A stretch of DNA of 46,523 bases from Eubacterium ramulus (GTDB lineage Bacteria; Bacillota; Clostridia; Lachnospirales; Lachnospiraceae): positions 1-46,523 of the forward strand of contig NZ_JRFU01000022.1 in the NCBI RefSeq assembly GCF_003122485.1, read 5' to 3'. Under the pieces are notes generated by a model. The model was not told the origin of the DNA. It saw only the letters and a list, made by a program, of their open reading frames with translations, and made no database searches. A program made the position numbers and the translations under genes. Of this stretch, positions 27,247-35,443 are shown one piece after another. The first letter of the stretch is position 1, and each line of letters starts with the position of its first letter.

Positions 27247-27825
27247 ATGAAAAACGGAATTGAGATCAGATGGCATGGCCGTGGCGGTCAGGGTGCCAAG
27301 ACAGCAGCACTGCTTCTGGCAGATGTAGCTTTTAAAACCGGAAAACATGTACAGGGTTTCCCGGAGTACGGTCCGGAGCGTATGGGCGCACCGATCACTG
27401 CTTATAACAGAATCAGCTCAGATGTGATCCGCGTGCATTCCAACATCTATGATCCGGATTTTGTTGCAGTCGTAGACGAGACATTATTACATACCGTTGA
27501 TGTAACTGCCGGATTGAAAAAAGAGGGAGCCATCATCGTAAATACAGCAAAATCCAAAGAGGAGATCATGCCGCAGTTAAACGGATACGAAGGTCGCGTG
27601 GTTACCATTGATGCCAGAACCATTTCCGAGGAGGCACTTGGAAAATATTTCCCGAACTCCCCGATGCTGGCAGCAGTTGTTGCAACCACAGGTGTTATGC
27701 CGAAAGAAACATTTTTACATGAGATGCGTGCTTCTTACAAACATAAATTTGCAAAGAAACCGGAAGTTATCGATGGAAATATGAAAGCACTGGAGATGGC
27801 TTTTGCAGCCGTAGAGGAAGCATAG
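27247..27825 (+). CDS. porG: Pyruvate:ferredoxin oxidoreductase gamma subunit
   Basis: This 192-residue subunit belongs to a four-part 2-oxoacid:ferredoxin oxidoreductase that decarboxylates pyruvate (or a related 2-oxoacid) to acyl-CoA and reduces ferredoxin. The opening EIRWHGRGGQGAKTAALLLADVAF is the gamma-domain hallmark, followed by FPEYGPERMGAPI near 38-50. It is first in the cluster gamma-delta-alpha-beta, the same order as in Thermotoga and archaeal enzymes. It is preceded by a good promoter and AGGAGAG. Pyruvate is the most likely substrate; a branched-chain 2-oxoacid enzyme cannot be excluded by reading. Confidence 0.9.
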   Translation: MKNGIEIRWHGRGGQGAKTAALLLADVAFKTGKHVQGFPEYGPERMGAPITAYNRISSDVIRVHSNIYDPDFVAVVDETLLHTVDVTAGLKKEGAIIVNTAKSKEEIMPQLNGYEGRVVTIDARTISEEALGKYFPNSPMLAAVVATTGVMPKETFLHEMRASYKHKFAKKPEVIDGNMKALEMAFAAVEEA

Positions 27826-27837
27826 AGGAGACAGAAA

Positions 27838-28143
27838 ATGAGAACAGATATTAATAAAATCAATGAACATACTCCACATACAGGGCTGACCGAGGGAATG
27901 CAGGTATTTGCTGCAGGAACATCCAAATATTTCAAAACCGGTGAGTGGAGAAACAATACACCAGTTTATTTAGAGGACAATTGCAAACAGTGTCTGCTGT
28001 GCGCACCAGTCTGTCCGGACAGTTCCATTCCGGTCAAAGACCAGAAGAGAGGCGCATTTGACTTAGATCACTGCAAAGGCTGCGGTATCTGTGCAAATGT
28101 ATGTCCGTTTGGAGCAATCAAAATGAAGGAGGGTGTAGAATAA
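27838..28143 (+). CDS. porD: Pyruvate:ferredoxin oxidoreductase delta subunit (ferredoxin)
   Basis: This 101-residue subunit carries two 4Fe-4S clusters. The two motifs are CKQCLLCAPVCPDSSI (about 45-60) and CKGCGICANVCPFGAI (about 81-96), both intact. It passes electrons from the catalytic subunit to ferredoxin. Its stop overlaps the alpha-subunit start by one base (TAATG). Confidence 0.93.
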   Translation: MRTDINKINEHTPHTGLTEGMQVFAAGTSKYFKTGEWRNNTPVYLEDNCKQCLLCAPVCPDSSIPVKDQKRGAFDLDHCKGCGICANVCPFGAIKMKEGVE

Positions 28144-29324
28144 TGGGAATCAAAGAACGTATGTCAGGTAACGAGGCCGTTGCCTACGCAATCAAACAGG
28201 TAAATCCGGATGTTATGCCGGCATTTCCAATCACGCCGTCCACAGAGATCCCGCAGATGGTTTCCACATACATTGCAAACGGCGAGATCGATACAGAATT
28301 TATCCCGGTAGAGAGTGAGCATTCTGCAATGAGTGCCAGCATCGGATCAGAAGCAGCAGGCGCAAGAACACTGACTGCAACTTCTTCCGCAGGTCTGGCT
28401 CTGATGTGGGAGGAACTGCTTCTGGCAGCTTCTAACCGTATGCCGATCGCTCTGACATTGGTAAACAGAACCCTGTCCGGTCCGATCAACATCAACTGTG
28501 ATCATACCGATGGTATGGGTGCCCGTGATACCGGATGGATCCAGATTTACGCAGAGAACAATCAGGAAGTATATGATAACTTCATTCAGGCATACCGCAT
28601 TGCTGAGCATAAAGATGTCCGTCTGCCGATCATGGTCTGCCAGGATGGTTTCATCACCAGCCACGCAGTAGAAAATATTGAATTATTAGAGGATGCTCCG
28701 GTCAAAGAGTTTGTTGGAGAATATCATCCGGAAGAGTATCTGTTAAACCCGGGCAAACCGGTTTCTGTCGGACCGTATGCAGTTTCCAACTACGTTATGG
28801 AAGGCAGAAAAAATCAGTTAATCGCTCTGGAAAATGCAAAACAGGTTATTTTAGACGTAGCAAAAGAGTTCGCAGGAATTTCTGGCAGAGAGTATGGTCT
28901 GTTTGAAGAATACAAGACAGAAGACGCCGATTATGTTATGGTAATTATTGGTTCTGCAGCAGGAACAGCCAAAGAAGCAGTTGACGAACTTCGTGAGGAA
29001 GGCAAAAAAGTCGGCGTGTTAAAACTGCGTGTCTTCCGTCCGTTCCCGGCAGAAGAGATTGTAGAAGCAATCAAAAACTGCAAAGCAGTGGCAATCATGG
29101 ATCGTTGCGAGAGCTACAACGGAAACGGTGGACCGCTTGGTTCTGAAATCACAGCAGGTCTGTACCGCACAAGAACTTATATGAAAGCAATCAACTACAC
29201 CTACGGACTTGGCGGCCGTGATTTCACGGTAGAAGATGCAAAAGATGTCTTTGCAGAACTGGCAGATGTCGTAGAAAATGGTAAACCGGTAACACAGTAT
29301 CAGTATATCGGTCTGAGAAAGTAG
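28143..29324 (+). CDS. porA: Pyruvate:ferredoxin oxidoreductase alpha subunit
   Basis: This 393-residue subunit binds the pyrimidine part of thiamine diphosphate and CoA-side residues. Motifs: GNEAVAYAIKQVNPDVMPAFPITPSTEI near 8-35, the ARTLTATSSAGLALMWEEL stretch near 75-95, and NCDHTDGMGARDTGWIQIYAEN. The C-terminal transketolase-like domain holds VVIGSAAGTAKEAVDELREEGKKVGVLKLR-type sequence. ATG 28143 is chosen from AAGGAGG upstream and the coupling with porD; the upstream start in another frame reading is rejected. Confidence 0.93.
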   Translation: MGIKERMSGNEAVAYAIKQVNPDVMPAFPITPSTEIPQMVSTYIANGEIDTEFIPVESEHSAMSASIGSEAAGARTLTATSSAGLALMWEELLLAASNRMPIALTLVNRTLSGPININCDHTDGMGARDTGWIQIYAENNQEVYDNFIQAYRIAEHKDVRLPIMVCQDGFITSHAVENIELLEDAPVKEFVGEYHPEEYLLNPGKPVSVGPYAVSNYVMEGRKNQLIALENAKQVILDVAKEFAGISGREYGLFEEYKTEDADYVMVIIGSAAGTAKEAVDELREEGKKVGVLKLRVFRPFPAEEIVEAIKNCKAVAIMDRCESYNGNGGPLGSEITAGLYRTRTYMKAINYTYGLGGRDFTVEDAKDVFAELADVVENGKPVTQYQYIGLRK

Positions 29325-29335
29325 GAGGCAGAGTG

Positions 29336-30277
29336 ATGAGCGAATATAAATTTAAAGAAGTTATGAGCAAACCGGAACGTCTGGCTCCGGGACACAGAAT
29401 GTGTGCAGGATGTGGCGCAACCATCGCAGTTCGTGCCGTACTTCGTGCACTTCATGAGGGAGATCAGGCCGTGATCGGTAATGCAACCGGATGTCTGGAA
29501 GTTTCTTCCTTCATGTATCCATATACCGCATGGGAAGACAGTTATATCCACAATGCATTTGAAAATGCAGGTGCTACCTTAAGTGGTGTTGAAACAGCAT
29601 ACAAAGCACTGAAAAAACGTGGTCGTCTTCCGGAAGATGCAAATTTCAAATTCATTACCTTTGGTGGTGACGGTGGTACTTACGATATTGGTTTCCAGTC
29701 TCTGTCCGGAGCAATGGAGCGTAATCACGATATGGTGTATGTCTGCTACGATAATGGAGCATACATGAATACCGGTATCCAGCGTTCTTCTGCAACTCCG
29801 ATGTATGCAGATACTACAACTACACCGGTTGGAACACAGTCCAACGGTAAAATGCAGAACAGAAAAGATCTGGCATCTATTATTGCAGATCATGATGTTC
29901 CGTATGTTGGTCAGACAACGATGATCGGTAATTTCTCCGATCTTCACAAAAAAGCAGAGAAAGCCATCTACACAGAGGGTGCTGCTTTCTTAAATATCAT
30001 GACTCCATGTCCGCGTGGATGGCGTTATGATACTGCAGATATCATGAAAATCTGTAAACTTGCAGTTGAGACATGTTACTGGCCGATGTTTGAGGTAGAG
30101 CATGGCAAATGGCGCTTAACATACGAGCCAAAGAAAAAACTGCCGATCGAGGACTTCTTACGCGAGCAGGGCAGATTCAAACATCTGTTCAAACCGGGCA
30201 ATGAAGATCTGATCGCACAGTTCCAGGATGAGGTTGACCGTCGTTGGGAAGAACTGCAGTACAAATGTGCACGATAA
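29336..30277 (+). CDS. porB: Pyruvate:ferredoxin oxidoreductase beta subunit
   Basis: This 313-residue subunit binds thiamine diphosphate phosphates and one 4Fe-4S cluster. Cysteines are seen in HRMCAGCGATIA near 21-30, NATGCLEV near 52-59 and MTPCPRGW near 220-230. The ThDP/Mg motif is FGGDGGTYDIGFQSLSGAMERNHDMVYVCYDNGAYMNTG (quoted as pieces GDGGTYDIG and YDNGAYMNTG). ATG 29336 is used, with AGGAGG 7 bases upstream; GTG 29333 is adjacent. It ends the por operon proper and a LysR gene follows after 18 bases. Confidence 0.93.
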   Translation: MSEYKFKEVMSKPERLAPGHRMCAGCGATIAVRAVLRALHEGDQAVIGNATGCLEVSSFMYPYTAWEDSYIHNAFENAGATLSGVETAYKALKKRGRLPEDANFKFITFGGDGGTYDIGFQSLSGAMERNHDMVYVCYDNGAYMNTGIQRSSATPMYADTTTTPVGTQSNGKMQNRKDLASIIADHDVPYVGQTTMIGNFSDLHKKAEKAIYTEGAAFLNIMTPCPRGWRYDTADIMKICKLAVETCYWPMFEVEHGKWRLTYEPKKKLPIEDFLREQGRFKHLFKPGNEDLIAQFQDEVDRRWEELQYKCAR

Positions 30278-30295
30278 TCCGGGAGGAATAAATAT

Positions 30296-31183
30296 ATGAC
30301 TTTGTTATCCTATCAGGTATTTCAGACAGTGGTGGGACAGGGAAGTTTTCAGAAGGCGGCAGAGATTTTAAATCTGACGCCTTCTGCTGTCAGTCATGCG
30401 ATTGCATCGATGGAGCAGGAACTGGGATTTTCCCTGTTTACGAGAAATAAGGCAGGGGTAGCCCTGACCAACTATGGAGAACATCTGCTTCCATACGTGA
30501 ATGCGGTGTTAAACAGTGACGAAAGCCTGCAGCAGGCAATTGCGGGACTGAACGGACTGAAAATGGGAAATGTAAAAGTGGGCTGTTTTTCCAGCGTATG
30601 CACAAACTGGATGACAGACATCATTCATTCCTTTCATCAGCGTTACCCGGACATTAATATCGAACTGTATCAGGGAACCTATGCGGACGTGTCTTACTGG
30701 ATCAAAAACGGTATTGTAGACATCGGTTTTCTGTCCCTGTCCTCTGCGGGAGACTTGCCAATCGAGCCACTGTACCGAGATCCTCTGCTCTGCGTTGTTC
30801 CAAAAGGCTATCGCAAACGGGAAGATACTCCATACATGACACCAGATGAAATGAAAGACGAAGTCTTTGTCTCACAGATGGAGACCACCGATGCGGATAT
30901 TGCAATTTTTATGAAACAGAACGGACTTGGAAACGTGCGGATGGACTACCACGTTGTAGATGACCTGTCCACCATCGCACTGGTGGCCGCAGGACTTGGC
31001 ATCTGCATCATGCCAGAACTGGTCATGAACGACATTCCATACGCAGTAGACCGTTATCCGATGATGCCGGAAGCATACCGTGTCATTGGAATTTCGGCAT
31101 TAAACCCGAATTTCCTTGCACCGGCAGTGAAAATGCTGTATCAGCATGTGATTGAGAAATATAAAACGGTTGAGAGTGACTAA
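30296..31183 (+). CDS. LysR-family regulator at the end of the por operon
   Basis: This 295-residue protein has an N-terminal winged helix-turn-helix (about 1-62; FQKAAEILNLTPSAVSHAIA) and a C-terminal substrate-binding domain (about 90-290). GGGAGG precedes the ATG. It lies only 18 bases after porB in the same direction, so it is probably on the por transcript; most LysR genes are divergent from their target. It may respond to a central metabolite and feed back on por or on the next gene. The ligand is unknown. Confidence 0.92.
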   Translation: MTLLSYQVFQTVVGQGSFQKAAEILNLTPSAVSHAIASMEQELGFSLFTRNKAGVALTNYGEHLLPYVNAVLNSDESLQQAIAGLNGLKMGNVKVGCFSSVCTNWMTDIIHSFHQRYPDINIELYQGTYADVSYWIKNGIVDIGFLSLSSAGDLPIEPLYRDPLLCVVPKGYRKREDTPYMTPDEMKDEVFVSQMETTDADIAIFMKQNGLGNVRMDYHVVDDLSTIALVAAGLGICIMPELVMNDIPYAVDRYPMMPEAYRVIGISALNPNFLAPAVKMLYQHVIEKYKTVESD

Positions 31184-31488
31184 ACGGAAATTTAAAAGTT
31201 TGACAATCCTTGTGCTGTGGTTGAATTGCACAAAAAGAGTGCCAAAATATGAGAAAATTCGCCAGATTACATAAATTAACAAAAATTTAAGAAATTTTAT
31301 TGACTTTTTATTACGATGAGGGTAATATTACAGTCATCAAAGGCAAAGGTGCTGAGGAGAATAAGCTTCCGGTGCCTTTTTCTATTTTCCGGGATATTTA
31401 TTTTTGGATGACAGATAACTGAACTTGCGAACAACAGTTACCTGTTTTCCAAAATAAAATGACCGGACAATAGAAAAACTCTGATAGC

Positions 31489-31504
31489 GACACAATGGAG
31501 TGTC
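31489..31504 (+). promoter_or_regulatory. ANTAR-type hexaloop hairpin
   Basis: GACAC (31489-31493), loop AATGGA (31494-31499), GTGTC (31500-31504). The hexaloop has A in position 1 and G in position 4, the known requirement for ANTAR-domain antiterminators. Its 3' half overlaps the first arm of the terminator, so the two structures exclude each other. A good partner hairpin upstream was not found; an ACCGGA loop at about 31462-31467 has the right loop but a poor stem. Confidence 0.5.
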
Positions 31505-31540
31505 ATCTGCAGGCTAGCGGCAGATGATGCTCCTTTTTTG
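31497..31540 (+). terminator. Leader (attenuator) terminator before amtB-PII
   Basis: A continuous 14-bp stem (31497-31510 with 31520-31533, including two wobble pairs) and a 9-base loop, followed by six T. It lies between the promoter and the gene, so it must be bypassed for expression. Confidence 0.85.
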
Positions 31541-31622
31541 TTTGACAGAAAAGGTTTCAAAACTTTTTCTGAGTGTCGTTTTAAAATATGGTTTGACAGA
31601 ACCAAAAACCAGGAGGTAAGTT

Positions 31623-33380
31623 ATGACGCAGGAGATTATGACTTTTATTAGTGACAACATATTTGGTGTCTGGTTTCTGATAGGTGCCGCATTGGTATTC
31701 TGGATGCAGGCAGGTTTCGCAATGGTGGAAGCAGGTTTCACCAGAGCAAAAAACACCGGTAACATTTTGATGAAGAATTTGATGGACTTTTGTATTGGTA
31801 CTGTAATGTTCATCCTGATTGGTTTTTCCTTCTTACTTGGCGAAGATGTGTTAGGGTTTATCGGAAAACCGGGATTTGATCTTTTCTCATCCTACAGCAA
31901 TTTCAGTTTTTCAAGTTTCGTATTTAACTTAGTATTCTGTGCTACTACAGCAACCATCGTTTCCGGTGCTATGGCAGAGAGAACAAAATTTTTATCCTAT
32001 TGTATTTATTCCGGAGTTATCTCCGCATTGATCTACCCGATCGAAGCTCACTGGATCTGGGGCGGCGGCTGGTTAGCACAGCTTGGCTTCCATGATTTCG
32101 CAGGATCCTGTGCAATTCATATGGTTGGTGGTGTCAGCGCACTGATTGGTGCATGGCTCCTTGGACCACGTATCGGTAAATTTACAAAAGACGAGAATGG
32201 CAAAATCAGAAAAGTAAACGCGATTCCTGGACATAACCTTGCACTTGGCTGCCTTGGATGTTTTATTCTCTGGTTTGGCTGGTATGGTTTCAACGGTGCA
32301 GCAGCAACAAGTATTGAGCAGTTAGGTTCTATTTTCCTTACAACAACCATTTCACCGGCAGTTGCAACTGTTGTTTGTATGATATTTACATGGTTAAAAT
32401 ATGGCAAACCTGATGTTTCCATGTGTTTGAATGCTTCTTTAGCAGGTCTGGTAGCAATCACAGCACCTTGTGATGTTACAGATGCAGCAGGTGCCATTGT
32501 AATTGGTGCTGTTGCAGGTTTATTAGTAGTATTTGGTGTATGGCTTCTTGATTATAAGTTACATGTAGATGATCCGGTTGGTGCGGTCGCAGTTCACTTT
32601 ATGAATGGTATCTGGGGTACTTTCGCAGTAGGTCTTTTTGCTACAAACACAGCTCCGGGTTATGCAATCGCAGATAAAAATGGAAATGAACTTGTCGGCC
32701 TCTTCTATGGCGGCGGTGTTAAATTATTAGGTCTGCAGTGCCTTGGTATCATTACCGTTCTGGCATGGGCAGCAGTTACCATTACAATCACATTCCTTGT
32801 AATCCGTGCAACCATTGGTCTTCGTGTTACAGAAGAAGAGGAAATCATCGGTCTGGATCAGACAGAACATGGTCTGGCAAGTGCTTATGCAGACTTTGCA
32901 TTAACATCCAGCATCAACAACTTCTCCTCTGCAACTCCGGTCAAACTTCCGGAAAATGCAGTACCGATGGACGAGGCAGTTCCGGTACAGGTTCGTACTC
33001 CGGATCCGTCTATCGCAACTGGCAGTGATGTAAGCATTACAAAGATTACAATCTATGCAAAACAGAGCAGATTCGATGCCCTCAACGAGGCAATGGCAGC
33101 CATTGGTATCAATGGTATGACCGTTACAAACGTCCTTGGTTGTGGCGCTCAGCACGGCAGAACAAGCAAATATCGTGGTGTTACTATGGATATGAACTTA
33201 CTGCCTAAGATTCAGGTTGATATCGTAGTAAGTAAAGTTTCTCCTAGAACTGTTATTGAAGCTGCTAAGAAAGCACTGTATACCGGTCATATCGGTGATG
33301 GTAAGATCTTCGTATACAACGTAGAAAATGCAATCAAGATCAGTACCGGTGCAGAAGGTTACGATGCACTTCAGGACTAA
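31623..33380 (+). CDS. Ammonium transporter fused to a PII signalling domain
   Basis: This 585-residue protein joins an Amt/Rh ammonium channel (about 1-405) to a complete PII (GlnB/GlnK-like) domain (about 471-585). The Amt part has the twin pore histidines His166 (CAIHMVGG) and His325 (AVHFMNGIWG) and about 11 TM segments. A linker of about 65 residues rich in P, S and A follows. In the PII part the T-loop reads HGRTSKYRGVTMDMNLLPK, keeping YRG but lacking the Tyr at the usual uridylylation site (EYM in E. coli GlnB). So control is probably by ATP/ADP/2-oxoglutarate binding rather than uridylylation. In most bacteria the two proteins are separate genes (amtB-glnK); here the plug is tethered. 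Confidence 0.94.
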   Translation: MTQEIMTFISDNIFGVWFLIGAALVFWMQAGFAMVEAGFTRAKNTGNILMKNLMDFCIGTVMFILIGFSFLLGEDVLGFIGKPGFDLFSSYSNFSFSSFVFNLVFCATTATIVSGAMAERTKFLSYCIYSGVISALIYPIEAHWIWGGGWLAQLGFHDFAGSCAIHMVGGVSALIGAWLLGPRIGKFTKDENGKIRKVNAIPGHNLALGCLGCFILWFGWYGFNGAAATSIEQLGSIFLTTTISPAVATVVCMIFTWLKYGKPDVSMCLNASLAGLVAITAPCDVTDAAGAIVIGAVAGLLVVFGVWLLDYKLHVDDPVGAVAVHFMNGIWGTFAVGLFATNTAPGYAIADKNGNELVGLFYGGGVKLLGLQCLGIITVLAWAAVTITITFLVIRATIGLRVTEEEEIIGLDQTEHGLASAYADFALTSSINNFSSATPVKLPENAVPMDEAVPVQVRTPDPSIATGSDVSITKITIYAKQSRFDALNEAMAAIGINGMTVTNVLGCGAQHGRTSKYRGVTMDMNLLPKIQVDIVVSKVSPRTVIEAAKKALYTGHIGDGKIFVYNVENAIKISTGAEGYDALQD

Positions 33381-33466
33381 CTGTAAAAGGCAATAGTAGT
33401 AATAATAAGCTGATACAATTTCAGTAATTTAGTAATTCTTCAAAATCCTTATATAAAACCTTAACG

Positions 33467-33512
33467 AAAAAGCAGATGCTTCGGATTTTTGTCTGGAACA
33501 TCTGTTTTTTTA
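33467..33512. terminator. Bidirectional terminator between amtB-PII and the LysR gene
   Basis: Stem GCAGATG (33472-33478)/CATCTGT (33499-33505), A-run before and seven T after, between convergent genes. Confidence 0.72.
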
Positions 33513-33520
33513 TCGTAGAT

Positions 33521-34414
33521 CTAAATTTTATCATGAATCAAAAGTTCAAGCAGACGATGTGCAGCCATGCTCATAGGATGAGTCTGATCATACACAATGC
33601 TGACCTGGCGGGTAGGAAGTGCCTCTCTCAATTTCAAAGAAACTACAGAATTGTTCTGTAATGCATCCGTAACCATTGGCTCAGGAAGAAAAGCAAGTCC
33701 AAGCTCATTTTTGACCAGGGGAAGAATCTGATCTGTCGTGGCCGTTTCAATATCCGGGACCAGACGCAGACCATGAGAGAAAAAAAGCTCATCATAAAAA
33801 TGCCGGGTAGCAGTATTCACCCCCAGACAGATAAATGGATAGTTTTTCAATTCAGAAATCGATAAAATTTTTTGCTGAAGAGGACGGAAGGTAGTTCCTC
33901 CGACAAGGATATCCTGAAAAGGCTGCAAATTTACCTGAATCAGCGGTGAAGTAACGGTCAATGGAGTTGTCACAACTGCGAAATCAATTTCACCGCTTTT
34001 GAGAGATTGAATAGCCTGCGGTGTAGAATGATTTGCAATTTTTAGCCGTACTTTTGGATAATCTATATGAAACTGACGTAATCGATGCAGAAGATAGATA
34101 TTCAAAGCGATTTCACTGGCACCGATTGAAATGCTGCCATATTCCAGACTTGCACTTTTCGTCAGTTCATCTTCCGCAGCCTGCAATTGTGTCATGGCAG
34201 CCGATACACGTACATAAAGCTGCTGGCCTTCCGGTGTCAACTGTACGCCTCGGTTGGTGCGCACAAATAATGTGCACTGGATTTCCTGCTCCAGAGCATT
34301 CATGGCCCGCGTAATATTTGGCTGACTGTTGTGGAGTGCATGTGCTGCTTTCGTAAAATTACAGTATCTGGCTACATAATAAAAAATTTTGTAATATTCA
34401 AAATTTACATTCAT
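33521..34414 (-). CDS. LysR-family regulator divergent from the ThrE/YoaK cluster
   Basis: This 297-residue protein has the LysR winged helix at 1-60 (FTKAAHALHNSQPNITRAMN) and a periplasmic-binding-like sensor domain after it. ATG 34414 is preferred since AGGAGAT precedes it and the longer start at 34465 adds an atypical hydrophobic lead. It is divergent from the unknown 265-residue gene with a 162-base gap, the usual place of a LysR target, so it probably controls the three-gene transport cluster. Confidence 0.92.
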   Translation of the reverse strand: MNVNFEYYKIFYYVARYCNFTKAAHALHNSQPNITRAMNALEQEIQCTLFVRTNRGVQLTPEGQQLYVRVSAAMTQLQAAEDELTKSASLEYGSISIGASEIALNIYLLHRLRQFHIDYPKVRLKIANHSTPQAIQSLKSGEIDFAVVTTPLTVTSPLIQVNLQPFQDILVGGTTFRPLQQKILSISELKNYPFICLGVNTATRHFYDELFFSHGLRLVPDIETATTDQILPLVKNELGLAFLPEPMVTDALQNNSVVSLKLREALPTRQVSIVYDQTHPMSMAAHRLLELLIHDKI

Positions 34415-34576
34415 AATGAAATCTCCTGTAAAAATGATAGTTGATGACGGAAACAGATATATCAAAATATTATAATAAGCATGTCAATAATATCTTTTAC
34501 TGATTGCTGATTTCCTATTATAATCGACTTGAATAGAAAAAACAACTGTCATAAAAAATGAATAGGAGATGATTGT

Positions 34577-35374
34577 ATGTCACTTGTTTTACCAAGAGAA
34601 GAGGAAGTTGAGAAAATGTTTTCACGCATTCTGGCATCCAGGGATGCATGTGAACGTCTCAGTGAGACATTTTATAACCATCTGTGTGATGATAATCGTT
34701 TTATAGATTCTGATCCGGGACATTTTGCAGAAGTTATGTTAAAAGCATATGAAAATGGTGATGTCAGTGCGGTTCTGCTGGAATTGTGTAATCGCAGCAT
34801 GTTTGATCTGCTGAAGGAAGCTTATCTGATTCCAAAGAGATTTCATGGAAAAACAGGGGAAAATCCGGTTCTGTTGACAGATATCAATGGAAAAGTATTG
34901 AATACAAAGCAATCCGTTGTTTCCAGACATGAATATAAGAAATTTCTGGAAATCTATCAGGCGCATGTGGCAGCTCCACGTTCGAAACTATATCTGGCAG
35001 ACGGATATGATATGGTCAGGTACTATACGGAACATATGAATATCGAGGAAAAAAAGGAAAAAAGGGAACGGGGTATCCTGATTTTATATGCTATGCCAGA
35101 TACGAAAAAATTACATCTTTCCGAGGCTCAGGCTTATGATGTGGTCTGGAATACTTTTCAAGAGATTCAGAAAGCAGCGTATTCTGCAATTGTTTATTAT
35201 GGACAGGAAACCGGAAGTAAGGCTGGAAAATCTTTTGATGAACTTGGGGTACTGTTACCTATCCATCAGTTTGAAAACAGAATGCTTCAGCATTTAAGTA
35301 TGATCGACGGACTTGTGCTGTCTTGCAGAGAACAGATGATACGGGTAGCTGGTGCGGACAGTCTGGATTTGTAA
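34577..35374 (+). CDS. Unrecognised 265-residue soluble protein
   Basis: I do not recognise this protein. It has no signal peptide or TM segment. The N-terminal part (about 1-95) is helical and charged; the middle part has DINGKVLNTKQSVVSRHEYKKFLEI; a very basic/acidic stretch EEKKEKRERG lies near 155-164; the end (about 170-265) looks helical and contains GILILYAMPDTKKLH and SAIVYYGQETGSKAG. No catalytic motif stands out. It is first in a plus-strand cluster with a ThrE-type exporter (69 bases later) and a YoaK-like protein, and is divergent from a LysR gene. This suggests that it is regulated with, and may assist, export. Its presence only in such clusters would be the key fact to test. Confidence 0.75.
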   Translation: MSLVLPREEEVEKMFSRILASRDACERLSETFYNHLCDDNRFIDSDPGHFAEVMLKAYENGDVSAVLLELCNRSMFDLLKEAYLIPKRFHGKTGENPVLLTDINGKVLNTKQSVVSRHEYKKFLEIYQAHVAAPRSKLYLADGYDMVRYYTEHMNIEEKKEKRERGILILYAMPDTKKLHLSEAQAYDVVWNTFQEIQKAAYSAIVYYGQETGSKAGKSFDELGVLLPIHQFENRMLQHLSMIDGLVLSCREQMIRVAGADSLDL

Positions 35375-35443
35375 TCAGATAACAGTGTTTTACTTCTATA
35401 AGTGGTGAGTAATAACAAATTTATCTCAGTGGGAGTGCATTGT

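Larger units (their letters stand above)
31184..31622 (+). promoter_or_regulatory. Promoter and long structured leader of the amtB-PII gene
   Basis: Promoter: TTGACT (31300-31305), 17 bases, TAATAT (31323-31328). The leader of about 285 bases has an early hairpin (AAAGGCA near 31339 with TGCCTTT near 31373). It also has a stem ACAG-TAACTG/CAGTTA-CTGT (about 31421-31445) and a final terminator with an overlapping hexaloop hairpin. The ribosome site is AGGAGG at about 31612. No open frame is supported here. Confidence 0.65.

Noticed and set aside
31339-31384. Hairpin with a T-run near the start of the amtB leader, as a terminator
   Set aside because: It lies almost at the expected transcription start, too early to end a useful transcript; it is more likely a 5' structure of the leader.
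31421-31445. Stem ACAG-TAACTG as the first ANTAR hairpin
   Set aside because: Its loop is 13 bases with a small inner stem, not a hexaloop with A1 and G4.
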